Under the pieces are notes generated by a model. That model was not told the DNA's origin, did not search any database, and worked only from the letters and a program-made list of their open reading frames with translations. From assembly GCA_036873135.1 (NCBI GenBank), contig JAPTYO010000020.1, forward strand, positions 1,728,081 through 1,792,080: a stretch of 64,000 bases of DNA, written 5' to 3'. The translations under genes and the position numbers were made by a program. Positions 46,162 through 57,484 of the stretch are shown here, one piece after another (position 1 is the first letter of the stretch; every line of letters starts with the position of its first letter). This DNA comes from Clarkia xantiana subsp. parviflora (taxonomy: Eukaryota; Streptophyta; Magnoliopsida; Myrtales; Onagraceae).

Positions 46162-46233
46162 TGAACCTGACGTGAATCAAACACGCAACCTTCTGATCTG
46201 GAGTCAGACGCGCTACCATTGCGCCACAGATCC
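46162..46233 (-). tRNA. tRNA-Trp (CCA), probably decaying (unit A copy)
   Basis: The 72-nt cloverleaf reads GGATCTGTGGCGCAATGGTA at its 5' end with anticodon CCA at 46201-46199. The acceptor stem pairs GGATCTG with CAGGTTC; relative to the usual plant tRNA-Trp as I recall it, this is a compensated C-G to T-A change. T-runs just downstream (tttttcttttt) can end pol III transcription. The T-loop reads TTTGATT, so the nearly invariant C56, also part of box B, is T. That suggests reduced function. Confidence 0.75.
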
Positions 46234-46402
46234 ATTTTATGATAATTAAAGGCATCATCCTTAATTATACTCATTAAATACTTTTCTTAGTTCACAAGTT
46301 ACCATTACTAGGAATGTTCTAAGGGTCCACTAGTAGAACAGCAGCACTCGTAGTATGCTTATTCCACATTTAGAATAATTTAGACTCGCTCCATGTTATA
46401 GG

Positions 46403-46931
46403 TAGGGCTGACAATTTGTGACACGACACGAACACGACACGAATACGCACGAAAAAAAATCGTGTTAGTGCTAGTATATGGGAGAACGATAACATGATAG
46501 AACGAACACGATATAACTTTCGTCTCGTGTTCGTGTTTGAGTATCATAACATGACACTAACGATAGCACGATAAAGTTGTGCTACTAAGACTAATTCTTA
46601 AGTATTTTTTGAACAAATCTTATTTATTACCTTTAAAATTTCCAGTAAGTAGTTTAATTTTTAGTATTTGTAAATTCTATATTATTAACTTATGCATACT
46701 GACATATTAATTGATAGTTTTTTTATATATGAAGTTCATTATTTTGATTTTTGCTTAAAGATTTCGTATAAGAATGTACAATTGTATATCCTTACACCAC
46801 ACGATAGCACGACACGAAAATATCCGTGTCGCGTTCGTGTTTGTATAACGTAGCACGATAAGTTTACCGTGCGTGTTCGTGTTCAGTAAGTTTAGCACGA
46901 TATGATTATTAACTCGCACGATAGCACGATT
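46403..46931. mobile_element. hAT-like MITE with CGTGT/ACACG repeats, unit A copy
   Basis: The left end is tagggctgacaatttgtgac. In unit C the matching right end reads gattgccactccta, its imperfect complement; here the last ~10 bases appear deleted. Flanks gttatagg and gttatagt suggest an 8-bp target duplication. The interior has many cacgacacg/cgtgttcgtgt words in both orientations. Confidence 0.7.
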
Positions 46932-47247
46932 GTTATAGTGAGCACACCAAAAGAGCAACACTCATATGACACCTAAAGTAATAATTTTGATTCACTCCGG
47001 GTCAGCCCGGTAAAATGTTTAGCCCCGAACATTGTGAGATTTAGACACGAAACCTCTAGTTAATAAGATAAAATGCTAAACCGCTACACTACCACGGTTT
47101 TGGAGTAATATTTGTTATCCTTGCAAATGAAGCACATATTCCCACATGTAAGAACATAGTCATAACAACTGTACATGAAAAACAAGTGTAACTGCACTTA
47201 ATTCTACACAACAATCTAATCTAATCAAGCAAAAAAACCTTTAGACC

Positions 47248-47300
47248 ACACGCAACCTTCTGATCTGGAGTCAGACGCGCTACCATTGCGCCACAAATTC
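47248..47300 (-). pseudogene. Truncated tRNA-Trp derivative (unit B)
   Basis: Only the acceptor 5' strand, D-arm and anticodon arm (CCA) remain; the T-arm and 3' acceptor strand are missing. The acceptor reads GAATTTG, further decayed. It cannot form a tRNA. Confidence 0.85.
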
Positions 47301-47464
47301 ACTTTGTGATAATTGAAGACATCATCGTTAATTATACTCGTTAATACTTTTCTTGGTTCACAAGTTACCATTACTAGGAATGTTCTAAGGGTCCACTAGT
47401 AGAACAGCACTCGTAACACGTTATTCCACATTTATAATAATTTAGACTCGCTCCATGTTATAGG

Positions 47465-48929
47465 TAGGACTGACAATTTGTGACACGACACGAAAAAAAA
47501 ACCTTGTTAGTGCTAGTATATGGGAGAACGATAACACGATAGAACGAACACGATATAACTTCTGTCTCGTGTTCGTGTTTGAGTATCATAACACGACACT
47601 AACGATAGCACGATAAAATTGTGCTACTAACACTAATTCTTAAGTATTTTTTGAACAAATCTTATTTATTTCCTTTAAAATTTCCAATAAGTAGTTTAAT
47701 TTTTAGTGTTTCTAAACTCTATATTATTAACTTTTGCATACTGACATATTAATTCATAGTTTTTTATAGGGTTAAGAACCTATGAAAGGTCTGAACTATC
47801 ACCCATGTTAACGGGAGAGGTCTGAAATTTAAAAAGTTAATAACAGAGGTCTGAAGTTTCAATTTTGTTGATTTGAGGTTTTCCGTCCATTTTTAGGGTT
47901 AAATTTAACAGAATTGTGTGAAATGACATTTTTGCCCCTTTAATATTTTGTTTTATTTAATATCTTATTTAAGAAAATGTGAAATGACAATTTTACCCCT
48001 AAAGTTAAATTCAAACCACCCAACTCCGGCCACCGCCACCCGACTCCGGCCACCACCACCCGACTCCGGCGACCACCACCTCGACTCCGACGACCACCAC
48101 CTCGGCTCCGACGACCCGACTCCAGCCACCACCTCAGAAAAAAAGCTCCGATCGGGGCCAAAAAGCTCCGATCGGGGCCAAAAAGCTCCGATCGGAGCCA
48201 AAAAAGCTTCGATCGGAGCAAAAAAAAGCTCCGATCAGAGCTTTGTGGCTCTGGTCGGAGCCACAGAGCTCCGATCTGGAGCTCTGGTCGGAGCCACAGA
48301 GCTCCGATCGGAGCTTTTTGGCTCCGATCGGAGCTTTTTTGGCTCCGATCGGAGCCCAATCGGAGTCTTGGTGGTGGTCGCCGGAGTACGGTGGTGGTCG
48401 CCGGAGTACGATTGGTGGTCGCCGGAGTACCATGGTGGGTTCAAGGGCATTTTGGTCTTTTCATTTCAAGCATGTGAGGGGCACACTTGATAGAAGGGCA
48501 TTTTTGGAAATTTATTTTATTTCCGGTCACATGCTTGGCATGTGACCAATTTCCGTTAGTTTTAACGGAAAAAACTAACGGAGACCGCTGTTATCAACAA
48601 AACAGAAATTTCAGACCTCTGTTATTAACTTTTTAAATTTCAGACCTCTCCCGTTAACATGGGTGATAGTTCAGACGTTTCATAGGTTCTTAACCCTTTT
48701 TTATATATGAAGTTCATTATTTTTATTTTTGCTTAAAGATTTCGTATAGGAATGTACAATTGTATATCCTTACACAACACGATAGCACGACACGAACACA
48801 CACGAAAATATCTGTGTCGTGTTTGTGTTTATATAACGTAGCACGATAAGTTTACTGTGTGCGTTCGTGTTCAGTAAGTTTAGCACGACATGATCATTAA
48901 CTCGCACGATAGCACGATTGTCACTCTTA
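47465..48929. mobile_element. hAT-like MITE, unit B copy, interrupted
   Basis: The left end is taggactgacaatttgtgac and the right end gattgtcactctta, matching the unit A and C copies. The Mutator-type element at 47769-48696 splits it. Confidence 0.7.
47769..48696. mobile_element. Mutator-type element with palindromic GC-rich core (second copy)
   Basis: Ends gggttaagaacctatgaaag and cataggttcttaaccc, long terminal repeats and core match the ATG14 intron-6 element closely. A perfect 9-bp target duplication ttttttata flanks it (47760-47768 and 48697-48705). The core (about 48020-48440) differs from the first copy in the number and order of gctccgatcggagc blocks and carries extra ggtcgccggagtac repeats. 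Length is 928 bp. Open frames through it on both strands are repeat artefacts. Confidence 0.94.
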
Positions 48930-49079
48930 TTTATAGTGAGCACACCGAAAGAGCAACACTCATATAAAAATAATGCAGGCTGCTTATGGTATATTCTCCA
49001 CAGTGTATAGCTCATTTGTGCTAATATATATCATATGATATGCGAATAAAGTAAACTGGTATTTGATAAGTTGAACTGA

Positions 49080-50324
49080 TCACGCTATAGCTGAAGAGAG
49101 GCATCGCGTGAGGGGGAGAATTACAAGATATTAAAACTCCTGAAGAGTTCTAAATGTGGTCAACTTATTAATACATAAATGATATAATTGTGTTTCGGCC
49201 TGAAGATCGAACACATCATATATTGATAATATTTTTATATAGTTAGAGCACAAATATTGAGTATACTGGTGGTTATTAGTTTGCTGAATATATATATTTT
49301 CCGCCCTCGTGAGATTAATGAAGAACTTAATGATCGAGAAGTAACTTATATAGTGCTTACATGAGCACTAATATATCTTGCTAAAGGAACTTGATATATT
49401 ATTGGTTATAACCAAGATTAAGTTATTCTCCAATATAGTGAAATTTGAACAAAGTTAATAAAATATTTATGTATCTTCGAGGGACGAATTACATGAGTTT
49501 ATTAGCAGATTGGATCAAGTCCTAAATCAGTTGGCTATACAAAATGCAAGTTATATCATGAAATGTACCATTATTTTGTATATATAAGGATAATGCAAGT
49601 TATATAGCTCCAATTGAAGAATGTTCATCTAAGGTGACATGGCGAAACACATTTCAAGTTATTCTTCACTCATGATCTTAAGAAGAAACGTGACGGTACC
49701 ATCCAACAAATTTGTTCCAGTGATTATTTATGAGATATTTTCACGGAGGCTTTACCGATTGCGACATTTGGAATATTGGTGAACAAGATTGGATTACGCC
49801 GACTTAAATATTATGTGATGTCAGCATCAGGGGGAGAATCTACACCAGTGCACTCTTTTTCCCTTAACCAAGGCTTTGTCCCACTGGGTTTTCCTGGTAA
49901 GGTTTTGAACGAGGCAGCTTACCAAAGGGATCCATAATTGTGTACTCTTTTTCCTTCACTAGATTTTTATCCCAATGAGTTTTTTCTAGTAAGGTTTTAA
50001 CGAGGCATAATTCTCTTATGAACATCCAACGGGGAGTGTTGTGAATATATATTTATGGATGTTCAATGTTGTATATATCATGTCTTGTTCTCCTAGAAGT
50101 ATAACTTCCTCAAGAAATATAACTTCTCCTAGAAGTATAACTTCCCCAAGAAGTTCGTTACTCTACAAGATTATGTAATCCTATATAAATGGCTCTTGTA
50201 CATGAGAATAGATCATCCAAATTTGCCTTTCTTTATACCATATTTCTCTTATCTTTAGTATGAATGATACACTTCTCATTATTCTCTCCATTAGTCTCTC
50301 CATTACATCTCTTATTTCATAACA
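49080..50324 (+). mobile_element. 3' Copia remnant with one LTR
   Basis: The LTR 50037-50324 (TG..CA, starting tgttgtgaatatat) follows a polypurine tract acggggag. Upstream DNA has the usual Copia tail words (agcatcagggggagaatcta, ccttaaccaaggctttgtcc, ccactgggttttcctgg) and decayed pol text with many stops. No 5' LTR is present in the window, so the element is truncated. Its left limit is approximate. Confidence 0.75.
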
Positions 50325-50589
50325 GTAACAAACATTTAGAGACATGAAGGGAAGAGTATAGAAAATAAGAGATGACTTACATTTTTCTTCACTTAAAATA
50401 TTGAGATAATTAAAATATCAAGTCTCATTCGGTTTACTTACTGCATTAGATATATAAAAAGATGAATAGAACTGGATTTTTTTTTGTTCCCAAGAATGAT
50501 GTTTTATTATTGCAAAACAGAAGAGTTCAACCTGTATTATAATCTAATATCAATATAGATAAAAGAGGAGAAAGGGATATGACAACCCA

Positions 50590-50905
50590 ATTAGTCAGAC
50601 ACATTTCCTTTCTGGATTGGATTGCAATCTAATTTGCACTACGATTAGCGCATCTTCAGACAACTTTCCAGCTCACGTTCTGAATCAAGCTGCGTAATGG
50701 CGGATAGTGTTGATGATATTATCGAACCTCCAGTCGGGATTTGTCGTCGGTTGTCAAATTTGGTTTACAATGTATTCCGCATCCGACTCAATAACGACTT
50801 CCCTTTATTGGTGATGAACTGCAAGTTCGACTCCATGTAATATCACATTCGCCTCCACCATGGCCGCACTAAATTTCCGACTTCTTCTCGTGATTAGTCT
50901 TCCAT
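50590..50905 (-). pseudogene. RNase H-like domain fragment, unit C copy
   Basis: The minus strand aligns with the unit A frame (AMVEANVILHGVELAVHH, EVVIESDAEYIVNQI) but contains three in-frame stops within about 80 codons. It is clearly dead. Confidence 0.65.
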
Positions 50906-51043
50906 GTTCGATATCTTGATTAATCTACATTGTACGATGGATGAATTAATCTTGAAGTTGTATAGTTGAGATGTATTGTGTCGTCCGTAGTTAGTATATG
51001 CAAAATAAAACTTAGTAAAAATAGAAAACAAAAAGAAAATTAT

Positions 51044-51115
51044 TGAACCTGACGTGAATCGAATACGCAACCTTCTGATCTGAAGTCAGACGCGCTACCA
51101 TTGCGCCACAGATCC
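51044..51115 (-). tRNA. tRNA-Trp-derived gene with UCA anticodon (opal-reading form), likely pseudogene
   Basis: The sequence forms the same 72-nt cloverleaf as unit A, but the anticodon at 51083-51081 is TCA instead of CCA, which would read the stop codon UGA. The acceptor stem retains the compensated T-A pair. The T-loop is normal (TTCGATT), but the closing G53-C61 pair is A-C, which also changes the first base of box B. Downstream T-runs are present. It may be a pseudogene; a functional suppressor cannot be excluded from sequence. Confidence 0.6.
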
Positions 51116-51278
51116 AATTTATGTTAATTAAAGACATCATCGTTAATTATACTCCATAAATACTTTTCTTGGTTCACAAGTTACTATTACTAGGAATGTT
51201 CTAAGGGTCCACCGGTAGAACAACACTCGTAACATGCTTATTCCACATTTATAATTTAGACTCGCTCCATGTTATAAG

Positions 51279-51798
51279 TAGGACTGACAATTTGTGACAC
51301 GACACGAACACACACGAAAAAATATCGGGTTAGTGCTAGTATATGGGATAATGAACACGATATAACTTTTGTCTCGTGTTCGTGTTTGAGTATCATAACA
51401 AGACACTAACGATAGCTCGATAAAGTTGTGCTACTAAGACTAATTCTTAAGTATTTTTTTAACAAATCTTATTTATTACCTTTAAAATTTCCAATAAGTA
51501 GTTTAATTTTTAGTGTTTGTAAACTCTATACTATTAACTTATGCATACTAACATATTAATTCATAATTTTTTTTATATATGAAGTTCATTATTGATTTTT
51601 GCTTAAAGATTTCGTATAGGGAGTCCAACTGTTTATCCTTACACCACACGATAGCACGACGCGAACAAACACAAAAATATTTATGCCGTGTTCGCGTTTG
51701 TAAAACGTGTCACAATAAGTTTACCGTGCTTGTTCATGTTCAGTAAGTTTAGCACGACACGATCATTAACACGCACGATAGCACGATTGCCACTCCTA
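51279..51798. mobile_element. hAT-like MITE, unit C copy
   Basis: The left end is taggactgacaatttgtgac and the right end gattgccactccta. Flanking octamers gttataag and gttatagt agree at seven of eight bases. This copy has the best-preserved right end of the three. Confidence 0.72.
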
Positions 51799-52177
51799 GT
51801 TATAGTGAGCACACCAAAAGGGCATCACTCATATCACACCTAAAATAATAATTTAGATTCACTCCGGGTCAACCCGGTAAAATGTTTTGCCCCAACGCAT
51901 TGAGATTTAGACACGAAACCTCTATTATAAAAATACTAAACCGCTACACTAACACAGTTTTGGAGTAACTTTTGATGTCCTTGCAAGTGAAGCACATAAT
52001 TTCCCACAAGTAAGAACATAGTCATAACAACTGTACATGAAAAACAAGTGTAACTGCACTTAATTCTACAGAACAATCTAATCAAGCAAAAAACCTTTAT
52101 CTATACAAATTCCCAAAACCTGCTTAAGCCAACCTAAATGTGATGAACTCACTCACAAACTGCTCTTATCTTCCATC

Positions 52178-54360
52178 TCAAGTGTCCAAACCAGGCATCG
52201 CAAACTGGGAAGCAAACGCCTCAACCCGGCTCCGAAGCTCAAGAATGTCTTTGTTGTTTTGAATACACCTGGCTGAATCTCTTAGCGGTTTCCCTTGTTC
52301 TCTCCGAATCGAAGCTGTGATCTGAGCAGCTCTTATAAGAAAATCAGCAATCGTCTCGAAATCAAACTCTATACATCCTCTCGTTGTCATAGCCGGAGTC
52401 CCTGAACGAACAAACGATCCAAATTTAATCAATTTACATTTTCAACATCTCAGAAATTTCTCAAACAAGTAAAAAAAATCCAAATTCAGTAGTATCATTA
52501 CTCCTCAACAATGTTATCATACCAATTCTTATTCCTCCCGGAGAAATCGAACCGTTTTCTGCGTATATTGCGGTTTTATTCAGTGTAATATGGCACATTT
52601 CACAGATCTTTTCATAGCTCCTCCCTGAAATTAACACATTCAAGATTCGGGTTTCAATCGGTGTTTCAATATAAACAATCCAAGTTTAGCAAATCATTAT
52701 ATAGTACATTCATTACCTGTTATCCCAAGGGGAGTCAAGTCCCAGAGCAACAAATGATTATCAGTACCTCCAGTCACCAATTTACACTGTCTTCTCTTCA
52801 TAGCAGAGGCAAGAGCTTGAGCATTTTTCTTCACCTGACGAATATACGCTCTGTACTCGGGTGTGTCGACTTGTTTCAAGGCAATAGCAAGAGCAGCGAT
52901 GTGATTATTGTGAGGACCGCCTTGAGTGGATGGGAAAACACCGAAATTTATCTTCTCCTCGAAATTGTAGTTGGCAACTACCTCGCCTTGATTAGCAAGT
53001 GTGCCCTGCTTCCCGGATTTTACGCCTTTTCTGTAAAAGATAATACCTCCTCTGGGACCCCTAAGACTCTTGTGAGTTGTTGAAGTAACAATATCACAGT
53101 AATCAAATGGACTTGCACATTCCTGCAAGATCATAAATGGGAATTTTTTACTCAACTGAAACATATAACAAAAGGGCTATACTAAAATGCAGTCGAATGT
53201 ACAGTCATTAGATCAGGAGAGCATAAATCAGATTTCCGAAGATACAAGCTTAATCAGATCTCAATTGTTACACAAATCAATCCAAGAGCTATAAATTCGA
53301 CCAAAGCAGGATTCAAGGTTTAAGTTGAACATGCTATAATAGAGTATGAAAAAACTAAAACTAAAAATCTAACCTTTGCAGCAACAAGACCACTAATATG
53401 AGCCATATCACACATCAGAATTGCCCCACACTTATCAGCAATCAGCCTAAACCTTGCATAATTCCACTCGCGAGGATACGAGCTGCCACCACAAATCAGT
53501 ATCTTTGGTTTGTAATCAATTGCCTTTTCCTCTAACTTATCATAATCAATACACCCTGTTAGATGATTGATTTTGTAAGGGAAGGTCTCAAAGAATATGG
53601 AAGCAGCCGAAATGTTCTTCCCACTCGGCGTGCTGTAACCATGACTTAGATGCCCACCCGAGGGAGTATCCAGACCCATGATCCGATCCTCGGGAAGTAA
53701 AAGACCTGTATAAACTGCAAAATTTGCAGATGTACATGAATATGGCTGCACATTAACCCCCCATTTCTCATTGTCAAGACCAAATGCAGATAAAGCCCTC
53801 TTGAAGCAAAGAAATTCAATCTGATCAATACGTTCATTGCCCGTGTAATTCCTCGAACCAGGCAACCCTTCGGAGTACTTATTCGTCAAATGGCTACCTA
53901 GGGCTTCCATTACCGCCTTTGAGACAAAATTCTCGGAGGCTATCAATTCAATACCTTTGAATTGCCTCTGCTTCTCCTTCTCCATCATGTCATGGATTTC
54001 GGGGTCTGCATCGGCTAGAGATCTGTTGCTCCATGCTTGAACAGCAGATCTTCGAGAATCGAGACTAGGATCGGCAGAGGCTCGTTTTGCAGGGTTGGAA
54101 CTGGGCAAGAGTGAGCCGTCCCTTTGCCGCTTCAAACACATCGGATGCCCAAAGAATTTGAATTCCTCACGTTCTTCAGTATCAGCATCTCTGGATTCAT
54201 CGGACTTCGGCACCAGAAATTTGAAGGCGATCGCGTTCGGAGGATTCAGATCGCCGGAATCGACGTGGATTGAATTTGAGTACGAAGAATCGCTCGCAAT
54301 TGGTGATGCGTGGGAGCTTAAGCCAAGTGTGAAACCCGATCGAGCAGGAGAGAAATCCAT
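52178..54360 (-). CDS. SHM6: Serine hydroxymethyltransferase, SHM6/SHM7 type with N-terminal extension
   Basis: Four exons on the minus strand (54360-53374, 53122-52717, 52624-52523, 52401-52178) keep frame and give 572 residues. The enzyme class transfers the hydroxymethyl carbon of serine to tetrahydrofolate, making glycine and methylene-THF, with PLP. The PLP lysine is K347 in [32 protein letters not shown] and [11 protein letters not shown] are further family blocks. About 110 residues precede the catalytic domain. They are Ser/Pro-rich and contain two basic clusters (CLKRQRDG and NPAKRAS) that look like a bipartite nuclear signal, as in the Arabidopsis SHM6/SHM7 branch; SHM7 is reported as nuclear and linked to S-adenosylmethionine supply. 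The choice of SHM6 rests on recalled synteny with At1g22020. No catalytic residue is obviously missing. Confidence 0.88.
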
Positions 54361-55677
54361 AAAGAAGATAAAAAATCACAAATCCTTCTGAATTTCAATA
54401 TCGATTAACCAAAGGAGTACCAATTTGAGAGCTTATGGGTAAGTGTAGCAGCAACAGAAACAACGACAACAGCGTTTGAAGAAGCTGCAACGAATTACAC
54501 GGACTCTTAGCGAAGATGAAGGAGCAGAGCTTGTTTCCATATGTATTGAAAAGTGGAAACCCTAATTTTGAAATGTGGATCTTTCCGCAGACAGGAAGGA
54601 GACTTCTTATTACAGTTCACAAAGTTGGATTATTGGCGGCGGGTGACGGAGGGAATGAACCGAGATGGAATTGTGGAGGAAATTCTAATAAACCACGTGG
54701 CGCGGATGCATTGGATAGTCTACTACAAATCAGAGAACGAATATTGCCGCAGAAGAGTCCAGGTTCATGGTCGTCATTCAAGTCATCAACTATTTTTTTC
54801 CCGAAAAATCATCTACTATTAAGAAATTGTTCATTATCAAATTAGAAGATCTTTGGTGAATTGAATAGTTTTTTTCAAACACTTTTGCTAATTTAGGTGT
54901 CATAGGTGTACAAATAATTAGTTTCATTAAAGTTTTAATCTAATTTAGACTGAAAAGTCATATACACGAAATAAAAACGTAGTAAATTGTTAAATAATGT
55001 TTCGACGATTGAAGAAGTTGATAATTATATTTTTTTTTCATTATTTGATCAGTATGTGGGCAATTCTGTCTAATAAAGCTAATAAATTGTATGTATATAA
55101 AAATAAGTTAAAAATTATTAAAAAAATATTAATTAATAATTTATTCAATTGTTTAACCATCATTTAACAATTTAATAATTAATAATGAAGAATTTGGCCA
55201 AAAAAAATAATAATAATGAAGAAGCTTAATAGCTTAATATATTTTTTAATAATTTTTTCATAACTGTTACTTTTATAAATTATATATGTCCACTTTATCG
55301 AGAATCAAAAAATTTTGGCAACTAAACTTAATGGTATATATTATTATTATTTTTTTTAAGAAACTTGAAGTTTATTTTGGTCCTGTTATAAATGTAACCT
55401 TTTCCGTTAAGAATTATAGAAAGTTAAAATAACAAAAGTCCAATTTTTTTTTTAAATATATTAAAATACACTCATGTATTTGACATGGCAATTAAATAAC
55501 TGTTCTTTAAGAAAAATGAATATTCAATGTTTTCTCGTCTACCTTCATCCAGATATTTGTCTATTTTCGTTTCGTATGACGGACGTATCAACCAAAAAGC
55601 AAAACCCTCTGCCTCTTTATCTTATTGATATTAGCTTCCTATACGCACGTGAGAAGCACGAGACCCCCTCAGAATAG
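54361..55677. other. SHMT promoter side and AT-rich intergenic DNA
   Basis: The SHMT leader lies within roughly 54361-54520 on the minus strand. Plus-strand open frames at 54516-54845 are not supported by codon use or similarity that I recognise. The rest to 55677 is AT-rich with no gene seen. Confidence 0.45.
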
Positions 55678-55843
55678 GAGAAATTCTTCACTACATCGGA
55701 TCCAATGCGTGAATCCGATGTGGTGGCCCATCAGCCAATCAGAAGATGATATCTGTCAAAATTAATCTGACATGTGTATAGTTATCATCTTCTAATTGGT
55801 TAATGGACCACCACATCGGATCCGATGTACTGAAGAATTTCTC
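55678..55843. mobile_element. Short foldback MITE with 9-bp duplication
   Basis: This 166-bp element starts gagaaattcttcactacatc and ends with its complement gatgtactgaagaatttctc. Most of its length pairs (tggtggcccatcagccaatc against the right half). The target duplication tcagaatag is perfect (55669-55677 and 55844-55852). It looks like a miniature Mutator-type element. Confidence 0.9.
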
Positions 55844-55852
55844 TCAGAATAG

Positions 55853-57005
55853 ATACCCCATATGATTAATCTTATCTGGCATCAATGTTCAATGATGTAT
55901 TTTGACCCTAAAAAAATGTTCAATGATGTCGACGTGGCGTTGGCCATAGGTGACTAATGTCCTCAACAACATTTTAGGGTGTCCCAAAGTATTATACCAT
56001 GGTTTTTACCTATTATAGTATGATTAAGAGAGAGTCTATATTTTACGTAATGTCTATTTCGGTTCCCTTTTAGATTTTTCAATCAAATCGCTCAACAGTT
56101 ATCAAATCGAAAAAATTTACACGGCCAAAGTGACAATAAAAATGTCAAAATAATTCTATTAGTTACTTTACTATTAAAAACCTCACAAATTTTCGTGATT
56201 TATGACAATAATTTCTTTAGAAATATCGTATTTATACTTCTCACAATCTTAAATAGCATTTTTACTATATGTAAATCCTTTCTTTTGAGCTTACTTAAGC
56301 TTCAGAGTATATTCGTTTCAATTAACTCTGAATTTTTATTGTGCAAGTGACTAGACGGTAACTGAGATCGGCCATAAATCTTCTGAACCAACATAAACCA
56401 AGCGAAAAAAAAAAAATTTAAATTTGTTCATTCGGTACGCCTCACTTCGGTTTACATCATAACTTGCACGAATCATGCATTATTCATCTGATATGGTGTA
56501 ACAACTCGACGCTTCATATATTAACTAGATGTCAGACGTTCAAACTCTGATGACACTTCAGGAATGAAAAAATATATTTGTAGTATGCACTTTACTCATT
56601 ACAGGCTGAACCAATGCAAGTGAAAATTAATTTAGGATTAAATATGCTATGGATGTTGTCCTCAGAGGTCGAGGGCCTAATACCACCCACGAAAAAATAA
56701 TAATTTATATGTAACCAAAGTAAATAGCCCAAATCTTAACTGAGTTATGTTTGAACATTTTGGGCCGAGATTAGTCCTGGAATTTTGATGATATGTCAAA
56801 ACTTCTCCAACTTCTAAAAGTAAACTAGGCTAACTAGGAAAATGTAAATAACTAACTAACTCACTTTACCTGAAAATGTAACTAACTAACTAACATAATT
56901 TTTTTTAACCAAATCGTTAGCAAAGTTTCAATGAATTAGCATTTAGATACCTCTATTTATTTTTGTACTGAAATTTAACAAACTTTGCCACGTATTCCTT
57001 ACGTG
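55853..57005. other. AT-rich intergenic DNA, no gene seen
   Basis: I find no coding region or complete transposon. Tetranucleotide-like ctaactaact runs occur at about 56850-56895. Confidence 0.45.
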
Positions 57006-57013
57006 ATTAGTAA

Positions 57014-57476
57014 TAGGGATGTCAACGGGGCGGGTCGGGGCGGGTATCGCTTGCCCCGTACCCGCCCCGCGGGTCGAGATGGTCGACCCGTACCCGCCCC
57101 ACACAGTTCGCGGGGCGGGGCGGGTCGACCCGCGGGTCACCTATTAGTGGTATATAATATATTATTAGCAATTTAAACCCTAAATTATATATTTACCATA
57201 TACAAATTTAATTTAAAATTCAAATCACAAATAATAAATTTAACTTCAAATCCAAATACAAGTCACAAATCCTAATTATTTTAACTATGTATTATATTAC
57301 CTATATAGTTTTATATAAATATGTGTAATATATATATAAATTATACACATACGGGGCGGGGCGGGGCGACCCCAAAACCGTACCCGCCCCACGAGTCACG
57401 GATCGCGGGTCAACGGATCAAAATCGGGGCGGGGCCCTGCGGGTCACGGATTACCCGTGACCCGTTGCCACCCCTA
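57014..57476. mobile_element. hAT-type MITE with GC-rich ends
   Basis: The left end tagggatgtcaacggggc is mirrored at the right by cccgttgccacccct plus a. A perfect 8-bp target duplication attagtaa flanks the element (57006-57013 and 57477-57484). The arms are rich in cgggtacccgcccc-type words and the middle is AT-rich. The 463-bp element has no coding sequence. Confidence 0.95.
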
Positions 57477-57484
57477 ATTAGTAA

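Larger units (their letters stand above)
45467..47247. repeat. Segmental duplication, unit A
   Basis: Unit A matches unit C (about 50400-52105) along nearly its whole length. It contains, in order, a SINE-like head (attaaaataccaagtc), a decayed RNase H-like frame on the minus strand, a tRNA-Trp-type gene on the minus strand, a hAT-like element (46403-46931) and a tail ending aagcaaaaaaacc. Unit B (47248-48962) repeats the part from the tRNA to just past the hAT-like element. Confidence 0.85.
47248..48962. repeat. Segmental duplication, unit B (partial)
   Basis: Unit B matches unit A from within the tRNA (46186) to about 46978. It includes its own hAT-like element (47465-48929), itself interrupted by a Mutator-type element at 47769-48696. 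It starts abruptly inside the tRNA-derived sequence. Confidence 0.85.
50400..52105. repeat. Segmental duplication, unit C
   Basis: Unit C has the same order as unit A: SINE-like head, RNase H-like fragment, tRNA-Trp derivative, hAT-like element with 8-bp flanks gttataag/gttatagt (51279-51798), and tail aagcaaaaaacc. Divergence from A is visible throughout by eye, so the duplication is not very recent. Confidence 0.85.

Noticed and set aside
46026..46274. Minus-strand 82-codon frame containing LWRNGSASDSRSEG
   Set aside because: It runs through the tRNA-Trp sequence; this peptide is the usual translation of that tRNA gene.
54516..54845. 109-codon plus-strand frame upstream of SHMT
   Set aside because: Overlapping frames of similar length, no recognised domain, and it lies in the divergent promoter region.
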